A stretch of DNA of 14,165 nucleotides from the NCBI GenBank assembly GCA_913009675.1, contig CAJVXD010000006.1:1-14165 (forward strand), given 5' to 3'. The notes under the pieces are model-generated. The model was given only the letters and a program-made list of their open reading frames with translations, made no database searches and had not been told where the DNA came from. Position numbers and translations under genes: made by a program. Of the stretch, positions 8,164 to 14,165 are shown one piece after another. The DNA is from an uncultured bacterium. GTDB lineage: Bacteria > Omnitrophota > Gorgyraeia > Gorgyraeales > Gorgyraeaceae. Numbering within the stretch: the stretch's first letter is position 1; each line of letters starts with the position of its first letter.

Positions 8164-9426
8164 TTAAGTTCTAATCTGGCCTGAGCCAAGGACCAGGTAC
8201 TTATAGCTGGTGATCTCCTCCAATGCCATCGGCCCCCTGGCATGTATCTTATCAGTCGATATGCCTATCTCGGCACCAAGGCCAAATTGATACCCGTCCG
8301 TAAACCTTGTGGAGGCATTCAGGTATACACAGGCCGAATCCACCCCCTTTAAAAATTCATCCGCTATCTTTTTATTCTTCGTAATTATTGCATCTGAATG
8401 ACTCGAACCATATCTATTTATAAAACGGATCGCTTCCTGAACGTCATCAACCACCTTTACCGCCAGGATTAAGGCCAGGTATTCTGCATACCAATCTTTC
8501 TCGACTGCTCCTTTTATACCTTTTAAGATCTGCCGCGTCTTCGGACAACCGCGCAGCTCTACCTTCGCCTCCTTTAAGGCATGGGCAGCCTTCGGTAAAA
8601 AGGCCTTCGCAATATCCTTGTGCACCAATAACGTCTCTATTGCATTACACACGCCGGGCCTCTGGACCTTTGCATTCAGGGTAATACTAAGGGCCTTTTT
8701 CAAATCGGCATACTTATCAATATATAGATGGCATACGCCCTTATAATGTTTTATAACCGGTATACGGGAAATCCCGGCCACATGCCGTATCAGGCCTTCA
8801 CCGCCGCGGGGGATAATCAGATCTACGAATTCAGGCGCGCTTAATAAAAAATCCACTGCCCTCCTCTCCTTTACGTCGATAATACTTACCGCCGCTTTTG
8901 GTATCCCGAATCTTTCGAGGTCCTTAGTAATCACCTCGTGTATGGCAAGATTAGAACTAATAGAATCGCTTCCTCCGCGTAAGACACATGCATTCCCCGA
9001 CTTAAGACAGAGGCCTGCGCAGTCACTTGTTACATTAGGCCTGGCCTCATATATAATCCCTATGACCCCTATAGGCACCCGCACCTTTTTTATCAAGAGT
9101 CCGTTCGGCCTCTTCCACTCTTTTATAATCTCACCGACGGGATCTTTTAATGCTGCCACTGACCTCAAAGACTCTACCATCCCTTTTATGCGCTCATTGG
9201 TCAGGCTAAGCCTGTCGATAAAGGGCCCTGAGGTCCCTTTTTTCTTTGCACGTGAAACATCCCTTGCATTACACAGGAGGATATATCTTAAATTTTTTAA
9301 CAGCGAATCCGCCATTGCAAGAAGGGCCTTGTTCCTATCTTTAGTCGAAACAGCTGAGAGGACCATGGAGGCCCGCTTTGCATCTTTTAATATTTTCAGA
9401 ATTTTGTTTTTCAAGGATATAACCAC
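8164..9426 (-). CDS. proA: Gamma-glutamyl phosphate reductase
   Basis: It reduces glutamyl-5-phosphate with NADPH to glutamate semialdehyde, the second step to proline. With about 420 residues it is full length for this aldehyde-dehydrogenase-like enzyme. Recognisable segments are PIGVIGIIYEARPNVTSD at about 118-135, VLRGGSDS near 148-154, IPRGGEGLI at 205-213, the catalytic cysteine in QRPGVCNAIET (Cys260), DWYAEYLALILAVKVV, and a C-terminal TDGYQFGLGAEIGISTDK plus HARGPMALEE block. The start is a GTG at 9426 or a TTG four codons later (9414). The AAAGGTGG element is better spaced for the TTG, so the first four residues are uncertain. The gene begins 31 bp after proB ends. Confidence 0.97.
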   Translation of the reverse strand: MVISLKNKILKILKDAKRASMVLSAVSTKDRNKALLAMADSLLKNLRYILLCNARDVSRAKKKGTSGPFIDRLSLTNERIKGMVESLRSVAALKDPVGEIIKEWKRPNGLLIKKVRVPIGVIGIIYEARPNVTSDCAGLCLKSGNACVLRGGSDSISSNLAIHEVITKDLERFGIPKAAVSIIDVKERRAVDFLLSAPEFVDLIIPRGGEGLIRHVAGISRIPVIKHYKGVCHLYIDKYADLKKALSITLNAKVQRPGVCNAIETLLVHKDIAKAFLPKAAHALKEAKVELRGCPKTRQILKGIKGAVEKDWYAEYLALILAVKVVDDVQEAIRFINRYGSSHSDAIITKNKKIADEFLKGVDSACVYLNASTRFTDGYQFGLGAEIGISTDKIHARGPMALEEITSYKYLVLGSGQIRT

Positions 9427-9430
9427 CTTT
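9423..9430 (-). promoter_or_regulatory. Ribosome binding site near the proA start
   Basis: On the minus strand this reads AAAGGTGG. It overlaps the GTG at 9426 and lies eight bases before the in-frame TTG at 9414, which favours TTG initiation. No ATG is available near the family N-terminus. Confidence 0.5.
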
Positions 9431-9457
9431 CCGTAATCGTATGAGGGAACCCGAGAG

Positions 9458-10564
9458 CTACAATATTACCAGATTATCCCTGTGCACTACCTCCTGATAA
9501 AACCCTTCCGAGATCATCTTCACTGCCCCCTTTGTGTCCATCCCCTTTATCCTGTCAAGATTCTCCGTGCTGTAATTAGAAAGCCCCTTTGCAAATTCAA
9601 CACCGCCGGCAGTAACTATCGATACGGCATCGCCGTATGAAAAACTACCTTCGACCGCCTTGACGCCGCAGGGCAATAGACTCTTTTTCTTCTCCACGAG
9701 CGCCTTCCTGGCACCATCATCCACTATGATCCTTCCATGCACCCTGGTGTTATATGCAATCCACCTCTTACGCGCCCGCATCCTGTTCTTTCTCGGGACA
9801 AACAGCGTCCCTGTATCCCCGCCGCTTAATATATCGAGGAGCACATCTTTCCTGCGCCCATTCGCAATCACGCAGCGCAGGCCTGAATTCATTGCAATCT
9901 TGCAGGCCTCCAGCTTTGTCCTCATACCGCCGAGCGAATACTCCTTGTCAGTGCCGCATGCCAGGCCCTCCAGGTCTCTGTTGACCTCCTTTACGATATC
10001 GATACGCGCACCCTTTCTATCAACGCATAACCCTTCCACATCCGTCAGGATAACCAAGGCATCTGCGTCAGAAAGGTTTGCTACCAGGGCTGAGAGTTGA
10101 TCGTTGTCGCCGAATCTTATCTCGTCTACAGAGACTGTGTCGTTCTCATTGATAATGGGAACCGCCCTCTTGCTCAGCAGGGTATTGATAGTGTTTTCGG
10201 CGTTCAGATACCTGCGTCTTTCCGCGACGTCCTCCCGCGTCAGGAGTATTTGGGCCGCATGAAATCCATTCTTACTAAAATACTCTTCATATATATCCAT
10301 TAAATGGGACTGGCCCAACGCAGCACAGGCCTGCTGTTCAGGTAAACTGGCAGGCCTTTTTTTCAACTTTAATATATGCATACCTGCCGCAATCGCACCG
10401 GAAGAAACGACTATTATCTCCCGCCCCTGTTTTAAAAGAATGGATACCTGACCGGCAAAATCCCCTATCCATCGCCTGTCCAATACAAGGCCCTTTGAGG
10501 TCAAGACGCTGGCACCGACCTTAACAACTATCCGTTTTGATCTTTTTAAACTCTCTCTATGCAT
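9458..10564 (-). CDS. proB: Glutamate 5-kinase with PUA domain
   Basis: It phosphorylates glutamate to glutamyl-5-phosphate, the first and usually proline-inhibited step of proline synthesis. Its 368 residues comprise an amino-acid-kinase domain (about 1-260) and a C-terminal PUA domain (about 270-360). Kinase motifs are RIVVKVGASVLT at 11-22, VVSSGAIAAG at 52-61, the PIINENDTVS..EIRFGDND region at 136-155, VILTDVEGL at 171-179 and GGMRTKLEA at 212-220. In the PUA domain, GRIIVDDGA at 277-285, GDAVSI and AKGLSNYS fit the family. No Shine-Dalgarno sequence is apparent before the ATG at 10564. The 70-bp gap to obgE holds a terminator-like hairpin, so a promoter for the pro-his-trp genes may lie there, although none is convincing. 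Confidence 0.97.
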   Translation of the reverse strand: MHRESLKRSKRIVVKVGASVLTSKGLVLDRRWIGDFAGQVSILLKQGREIIVVSSGAIAAGMHILKLKKRPASLPEQQACAALGQSHLMDIYEEYFSKNGFHAAQILLTREDVAERRRYLNAENTINTLLSKRAVPIINENDTVSVDEIRFGDNDQLSALVANLSDADALVILTDVEGLCVDRKGARIDIVKEVNRDLEGLACGTDKEYSLGGMRTKLEACKIAMNSGLRCVIANGRRKDVLLDILSGGDTGTLFVPRKNRMRARKRWIAYNTRVHGRIIVDDGARKALVEKKKSLLPCGVKAVEGSFSYGDAVSIVTAGGVEFAKGLSNYSTENLDRIKGMDTKGAVKMISEGFYQEVVHRDNLVIL

Positions 10565-10597
10565 AATACTATGTGATCAATAAAAATATGGAAAAAT

Positions 10598-10638
10598 AAC
10601 TTTACACTTTCCTGACATACACAAAGGTGTGAAGTTAT
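10598..10638 (-). terminator. Hairpin plus U-run after obgE (possible terminator)
   Basis: Positions 10598-10612 (ATAACTTTACACTTT) pair with 10623-10638 (AAAGGTGTGAAGTTAT) apart from one bulge and one G-T wobble, with a loop of about 10 bases. Read on the minus strand, the stem is followed by TTTTCC after its final TTAT, giving a U-rich tail like an intrinsic terminator. The obgE stop codon (10637-10635) lies inside the first arm. The outer arm sequence resembles the palindromes at 3355 and 6081, so this may be a diverged repeat reused as a terminator. Confidence 0.5.
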
Positions 10639-11597
10639 CTTTTAAGTGCTTTATAAGCCGCCTCCAGCATGTCCTTTATCCCCTCGCCCGTAACACAAGA
10701 AATTGGATAGATAACCCTTCTGGTCTTCTGTTTAAAACGCCTCAGGTTCTCAACGGCATCCGGTAGATCCATCTTGTTTGCAACAAGTATCTGAGGCCTT
10801 TTCAATAGTCCTGTTTTATATAAATCAAGTTCCTTATTTATGGATTTGAGGTCCTGGACAGGATCTCTTTGATCCACTGCTGCCATATCTATCATGTGGA
10901 TAAGGATCTTTGTCCTCTCGACATGCCTTAAGAATTCATCCCCGAGGCCCCTACCGGAATGTGCACCTTCTATTAAACCGGGTATATCGCAGATAACAAA
11001 ACTTCTCTCCGGTCCCAGTCTCACCAGGCCCAGAACAGGCGTCTTTGAAGTAAAAGGGTAATCTGCTATCTTTGGCCTTGCATTTGAGACATGTGAAATG
11101 AGGCTTGATTTTCCGGCATTTGGGTACCCCACGATCCCCACATCAGCTACTAACTTTAATTCCAGGAACAAATACTTCTCTTCGCCGTCCCCCCCCTTGA
11201 TAGCGACCCTATGCCTCGAATTACCCCTGCCTCCCTTCCCGCCTTTTGCTATGACTACCGAACGCCTCACCTCGCTCAAGTCACAGTAAGTAATCCCTTC
11301 GCGGGCGTCCTTCACCAGCGTACCGGCAGGCACCCTGATTATACAATCCTTCCCATCGTGCCCCTTCTTATGGTTGCTGCTGCCGTTGGAGCCTGAGTCT
11401 CCTCTAAAATGTTTTCTGAAATAGTAATCCACGAGGGTCTGGACATTGTTATCGGAAACTATAACCACGTCTCCGCCCTTGCCGCCGTCCCCGCCGTCAG
11501 GTCTTTTATATCTCTGGAATTTACCCTTGGAAAAGCTATGGCAGCCGTCTCCGCCGTCCCCCGCCTTTACAAATATCTCCACATGGTCTATGAACAT
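10635..11597 (-). CDS. obgE: GTPase Obg
   Basis: Obg is an essential, slow GTPase that works in late 50S ribosome assembly and stress responses. Its 320 residues give the glycine-rich Obg fold (about 1-150, with DGGDGGKGGD at 34-43 and GGKGGRGNS near 119-127) and a G domain. G-domain motifs are the P-loop GYPNAGKSS at 157-165, switch I ending PFTSKTP near 181-187, DIPGLIEGAHSGRGLG at 204-219, NKMD at 274-277, and ISCVTGEG at 299-306. It ends soon after G5, so the C-terminal OCT domain of many Obg proteins is absent. The rplU-rpmA-obgE order is classic. It starts 4 bp after the rpmA stop without a clear ribosome site, so it is probably coupled. Confidence 0.97.
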   Translation of the reverse strand: MFIDHVEIFVKAGDGGDGCHSFSKGKFQRYKRPDGGDGGKGGDVVIVSDNNVQTLVDYYFRKHFRGDSGSNGSSNHKKGHDGKDCIIRVPAGTLVKDAREGITYCDLSEVRRSVVIAKGGKGGRGNSRHRVAIKGGDGEEKYLFLELKLVADVGIVGYPNAGKSSLISHVSNARPKIADYPFTSKTPVLGLVRLGPERSFVICDIPGLIEGAHSGRGLGDEFLRHVERTKILIHMIDMAAVDQRDPVQDLKSINKELDLYKTGLLKRPQILVANKMDLPDAVENLRRFKQKTRRVIYPISCVTGEGIKDMLEAAYKALKR

Positions 11598-11601
11598 AAA
11601 T

Positions 11602-11838
11602 TCAGACTATATTTATCTTGCGTGCATTCCCGAATTTAACGACCCCGTCCTTTAATGCAAATAAGGTCCTATCCCTGCCCATGCCTACACCGGAACCGGG
11701 AAAAAATTTCGTGCCCCTCTGCCTGACGAGGATACTGCCTGCACTTACAAATTGGCCTTCATAGCGTTTAACCCCGAGCCGCTGAGAATTACTATCCCTG
11801 CCGTTTCTTGAACTTCCTTGTGATTTGGTATGTGCCAT
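11602..11838 (-). CDS. rpmA: 50S ribosomal protein L27
   Basis: L27 reaches into the peptidyl-transferase centre and stabilises tRNA on the 50S subunit. Its 78 residues start with [20 protein letters not shown], close to the family signature MAHKK..GSS.NGRDS. The conserved core follows as [33 protein letters not shown] and [12 protein letters not shown]. No cleavable N-terminal extension of the Firmicutes kind is present. An AAGGAG ribosome site (11845-11850) lies six bases before the ATG. It sits between rplU and obgE as in most bacteria. Confidence 0.98.
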   Translation of the reverse strand: MAHTKSQGSSRNGRDSNSQRLGVKRYEGQFVSAGSILVRQRGTKFFPGSGVGMGRDRTLFALKDGVVKFGNARKINIV

Positions 11839-11864
11839 CGTATTCTCCTTTTTAATTAAAATCT

Positions 11865-11911
11865 GCAGCCGCAGCGCCTTGGGCTGCCAATAGGCACCAT
11901 TAAGATGGTGC
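11865..11911. other. Two hairpins between rplU and rpmA
   Basis: GCACCAT at 11894-11900 pairs with ATGGTGC at 11905-11911 over a four-base loop, starting two bases beyond the rplU stop. A second stem pairs GCAGCC at 11865-11870 with GGCTGC at 11882-11887. On the transcribed strand no U-run follows the first. The second is followed by AGATTTTAATT, a poor tail. They may be RNA stability or processing structures in the L21/L27 mRNA, or an eroded repeat. Confidence 0.45.
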
Positions 11912-11913
11912 AG

Positions 11914-12228
11914 CTACACCTTTATCTCCTTCACCTTTAACACTGTATAGTCCTGCCTGTGCCCGATCTTCTTCTTTGAGCTTCCGTGCCTTCTTCTGTA
12001 TTTGAAGGAAATAGTCTTTGGGCCGCGTTTCTCCCTCAATACCTCACAGACAACAGCCGCTCCTTTGATGTAAGGCCTTCCTATCGATATCTCTTTCTTC
12101 TCTGAAATAAAAAGCACCTTCTCTAATCTTGTCTCTTTGCCATCCTTGAGGCCTAGACGCTCCACCTCTAAGATATCCCCTTTGGACACCCTGTATTGTT
12201 TTGCTCCTGTCTCAACCACTGCGTACAT
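11914..12228 (-). CDS. rplU: 50S ribosomal protein L21
   Basis: L21 binds 23S rRNA in the large ribosomal subunit. From the ATG at 12228 it has 104 residues, the usual length. It begins MYAVVETGAKQYRVSKGD, has an EVERL strand, and ends with a basic KYRRRHGSSKKKIGHRQ segment and YTVLKVKEI, the family's C-terminal signature. An upstream in-frame ATG at 12267 is rejected because it lies inside the inverted repeat at 12250-12308 and adds residues foreign to the family. GTGAGG at 12237-12242 gives a good ribosome site eight bases from the chosen start. The inverted repeat ends just upstream of this site. Confidence 0.97.
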   Translation of the reverse strand: MYAVVETGAKQYRVSKGDILEVERLGLKDGKETRLEKVLFISEKKEISIGRPYIKGAAVVCEVLREKRGPKTISFKYRRRHGSSKKKIGHRQDYTVLKVKEIKV

Positions 12229-12249
12229 TATATTAACCTCACTTTCTTT

Positions 12250-12308
12250 ATTGGGGACACATCCCATTTTTCTCTTCTTTCTTAAGAAAAATGGGATGTG
12301 TCCCCAAT
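12250..12308. repeat. REP/MITE-like inverted repeat with 24-bp perfect arms
   Basis: Positions 12250-12273 (starting ATTGGGGACACATCCCATTT) are the exact reverse complement of 12285-12308 around an 11-base A/G- or T/C-rich loop. It occupies almost the whole rng/rplU gap. It starts four bases beyond the rng stop and ends before the rplU ribosome site. GGGGACA-type palindromes with A/T-rich inner ends resemble the dispersed REP-type sequences mobilised by single-strand tyrosine transposases (TnpA-REP, IS200 relatives), but no transposase is in the window. No long U-run follows, so a terminator is less likely. Confidence 0.85.
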
Positions 12309-12312
12309 TTCA

Positions 12313-13806
12313 CTATTTCTGGATGCTGAACTTCTCTATATGCATCTCTGGTTCTGCTATTATGACAACCTTGGCCCTGTAGTCTGTCTCGAGCCGGCTG
12401 ATTGAAGGCCTGTCCTCATTCAAGAGATAATTCGCCACCGCCGGATGTACATATGAGCGCACCTCCCTGACCCTCGAACGTTCGATCTCCTTCTTTATGG
12501 CACGCAGGACCTCTATGGCCATCGTGGTAACCGATTTCACGGCCCCCCTCCCCTGGCAATAAGGGCAATTTTGATACGAGACCCTTCTAATGCCTCTTCT
12601 AATACGCTGCCTCGTCATCTGAACTATACCAAACTCCGACATCTTTAATATCTTTATCCGGGCCTTATCCCTCTTTACGGCATTAAATAATATATTAAAT
12701 ATTTCCTGCCGGTGGCTCTCACGCAGCATATCAATAAAATCTATCACTATAATGCCGCCGATATCCCTCAGGCGTATCTGCCTGGCGATCTCGAATGCCG
12801 CCTCGGAATTTACCCTGAATGCGGTCTCCTCCATATTCTTTCTGCTAAAAGAACCGCTGTTTACGTCTATAGCGATAAGCCCTTCTGTCTCTTCTATAAA
12901 TATATACCCCTTACAGGCCAAACTGATCTTTTTACTACAGAGCATCTCTATCTCTTTTTCTATGCCCCGTGACTCAAAAAGAGATACCCGTTCCTTATAA
13001 AACATGAGTTTCTTCTTCATGGCCGGCATTATATTGTTCGCAAAATGCCTGAGCTTTCCGTATTCTCCCCTGTCATCCACGAGGACCCTGTCTATGTCGT
13101 CCTTAAATATATCGCGCAGGATCCTGAATGTCAGGCCGTGCTCTTCGTGAACGATGCATGGCGGTTTGGCCCGGCCGGCGTCCTTTTGCACCTTCTGCCA
13201 CAGCGCCGTCAGGTATTTCACCTCGCGCCTGAAATCTCTCTCATCCTTACCAACACCTGCTGTGCGCACAATCATCCCCACCTTAAACGCAGGGGCTATC
13301 TTCTTTAAGATCTTGTGCAGCCTCCTGCGCTCTTCATAGTCAGTAACCTTCTTTGAAACACCAAGATGATAATCAAAGGGCATGACTACAACGAATCTCC
13401 CCGGTAGGCCTATGTGTGTCGTAAGACGCGGGCCCTTATTTCCGATCGACTCCTTTACTACCTGGACCAGGACCTCCTGCTTTTGCTTGACAAGTTTATT
13501 TATATCAGAAGGACGCGGCCTGGGCGGACGCCTCACAGGGGCATTGTCCTCTTTGCCCAGTATATCAAAATCACGCGGCGGCGAGGTCATATCAGAGACG
13601 TATAAAAATCCATTTCTGGAACAACCTATATCTACAAATGCCGCACCTATACCGGATACCACTGAATTAACGATCCCTTTATAGATATTGCCGACCAGCG
13701 TTACCTCTGAGGCCCTTTCAATATGGTATTCCTGCAGAACCCCTGCCTCTACGACCGCAACCCGCTTCTCCTGCGATTCAACGTTTATCAAAATCTCTTT
13801 TTGCAT
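12313..13806 (-). CDS. rng: Ribonuclease G (Rne/Rng family)
   Basis: This single-strand endoribonuclease processes rRNA 5' ends and takes part in mRNA decay. At 497 residues it is RNase G size and lacks the long RNase E scaffold tail. It opens MQKEILINVESQEKRVAVVE. An S1 domain occupies about 35-130 (GNIYKGIV, GIGAAFVDIG, NGFLYVSD) with a Pro/Arg-rich insert at 88-100. The 5'-sensor/DNase-I-like core has AIDVNSGSF with catalytic Asp314 and IVIDFIDM with Asp356. The zinc-link is NCPYCQGRG with Cys414 and Cys417. GAGGAT lies five bases before the ATG at 13806. The start overlaps the preceding DUF2344 gene by 29 bp. The rng-rplU-rpmA order is common in bacteria. Confidence 0.96.
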   Translation of the reverse strand: MQKEILINVESQEKRVAVVEAGVLQEYHIERASEVTLVGNIYKGIVNSVVSGIGAAFVDIGCSRNGFLYVSDMTSPPRDFDILGKEDNAPVRRPPRPRPSDINKLVKQKQEVLVQVVKESIGNKGPRLTTHIGLPGRFVVVMPFDYHLGVSKKVTDYEERRRLHKILKKIAPAFKVGMIVRTAGVGKDERDFRREVKYLTALWQKVQKDAGRAKPPCIVHEEHGLTFRILRDIFKDDIDRVLVDDRGEYGKLRHFANNIMPAMKKKLMFYKERVSLFESRGIEKEIEMLCSKKISLACKGYIFIEETEGLIAIDVNSGSFSRKNMEETAFRVNSEAAFEIARQIRLRDIGGIIVIDFIDMLRESHRQEIFNILFNAVKRDKARIKILKMSEFGIVQMTRQRIRRGIRRVSYQNCPYCQGRGAVKSVTTMAIEVLRAIKKEIERSRVREVRSYVHPAVANYLLNEDRPSISRLETDYRAKVVIIAEPEMHIEKFSIQK

Positions 13807-14086
13807 CTAATATCCTCACTCCTTCCGGCAATCTTTCATTCAATCTCGATTTAAACTGTTCAGGCGAAATCCATCCCTCTATCTTAAAAACGGCCTTTTC
13901 TCCTTCACTCTCCACACCTAACTTCAAGGCGTTTCCAAAACCTATCCTATAATGAGGAGAATAACCCTGACTCAGCACCACGGGCAGATCGGCCCTCCTT
14001 ACAGCCCTTTGAAAAAGCCTTACGATGTCTAAGTGTGAGATTTGGGCCAGGACCCCTCTTTTACAAAATCTCGCCTCTATTTTCAT
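13778..14086 (-). CDS. DUF2344 (TIGR03936-like) protein, apparently half length
   Basis: The 102 residues match the N-terminal half of the DUF2344/TIGR03936 radical-SAM-linked family: ARFCKRGVLAQISHLDIVRLFQRAVRRADLP, then SQGYSPHYRIGFGNALKLGVESEGE and a final LPEGVRILDAK. Members are generally about 200 residues or more and often sit next to, or are fused with, a B12-binding radical SAM protein (TIGR03960) upstream of rng. Their biochemical role is not established. Here the frame stops after the first domain, 29 bp inside rng. The rng start is well supported, so the missing half is not simply hidden in another frame. It could be a truncation or a genuinely short lineage form. The ATG at 14086 has only a weak ribosome site. 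Confidence 0.75.
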   Translation of the reverse strand: MKIEARFCKRGVLAQISHLDIVRLFQRAVRRADLPVVLSQGYSPHYRIGFGNALKLGVESEGEKAVFKIEGWISPEQFKSRLNERLPEGVRILDAKRDFDKR

Positions 14087-14107
14087 AGATCTATCTATTC
14101 GCTGTCC

Positions 14108-14165
14108 CTATTTCTTCTTAGCGGCGGCTGGTTTCTTAGCGGTGATCTCTTCTGCGTCCGCGGAA
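14108..14165 (-). CDS. C-terminal end of an unidentified protein with Lys/Ala-rich tail
   Basis: The minus strand entering the window reads SADAEEITAKKPAAAKKK followed by TAG at 14110-14108, 21 bp before the DUF2344 start. Only 18 residues are visible. The Lys/Ala/Pro tail is typical of nucleic-acid-binding proteins such as HU-like or ribosomal proteins, but many other proteins carry such tails. From usual gene order a radical SAM protein might be expected here, and this tail does not suggest one. The function is left open. The reading frame is supported by uninterrupted coding to the window edge and the short gap to the next gene. Confidence 0.55.
   Translation of the reverse strand, partial: SADAEEITAKKPAAAKKK

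Noticed and set aside
8046..8243. 65-residue minus-strand ORF between proA and hisB
   Set aside because: It overlaps the ends of both genes in another frame and has no recognisable motif. It is a shadow frame, and not the nadD gene sometimes found near proA.
9660..10100. 146-residue plus-strand ORF
   Set aside because: It is antisense to the proB kinase and PUA regions, with no motif and no ribosome site considered convincing.
10565..10597. Promoter for proB (TTTCCA and TAGTAT, 17 bases apart)
   Set aside because: The -10 element abuts the proB ATG, so transcription would start at or after the start codon. The match is weak in an AT-rich stretch.
238..14165. CRISPR array, tRNA or rRNA genes, phage or transposase genes, defence systems
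   Set aside because: None found. The whole region is accounted for by housekeeping genes and short palindromes.

Overview
This is the end of an assembled contig from a bacterial genome, with every recognisable gene on the minus strand, so transcription runs from high to low coordinates. The first 79 bases are not genomic. They are a poly-T run followed by a complete Illumina TruSeq indexed P7 adapter, so the contig ends in untrimmed read-through. The proteins are ordinary bacterial ones. I infer an uncultivated Gram-negative-type lineage with mid-range GC and many AUA and AGG codons. Omnitrophota is a candidate, and Nitrospirota or Desulfobacterota-like lineages are also possible. No rRNA or other phylogenetic marker settles this.

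Layout in the direction of transcription: (a) 14165-11602 is a translation and RNA-processing block: the tail of an unidentified protein ending in Lys/Ala repeats, a half-length DUF2344 protein, ribonuclease G (rng), L21 (rplU), L27 (rpmA) and then Obg GTPase (obgE, 11597-10635). (b) 10564-8164 holds proB and proA, the first two steps from glutamate to proline. (c) 8116-4917 holds hisB-hisH-hisA-hisF-hisI, the middle of histidine biosynthesis. (d) 4899-238 holds trpE-trpG-trpD-trpC-trpF, chorismate to the indole-glycerol-phosphate step. (e) 200-80 is the first 40 codons of a histone-deacetylase-family protein, cut off by the adapter.

Many junctions are 4-bp ATGA overlaps (trpG/trpD, trpD/trpC, hisF/hisI, hisH/hisA) or gaps under 50 bp, so the amino-acid genes probably form one or two long polycistronic units. 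No attenuator, riboswitch or T-box is visible. The his and trp sets are incomplete here: hisG, hisE, hisD, hisC, trpA and trpB are absent and would have to lie elsewhere.

The few real intergenic gaps are largely filled by palindromes. Two are near-perfect 37-bp palindromes (trpE/trpG and hisA/hisF) related by compensatory base changes. A diverged relative after obgE resembles a terminator. A separate inverted repeat with 24-bp perfect arms sits between rng and rplU. These palindromes, the adapter chimera and the truncated DUF2344 gene are the most notable observations. I saw no novel multigene system such as defence, CRISPR or phage. This is housekeeping biosynthesis carrying interesting small repeats.
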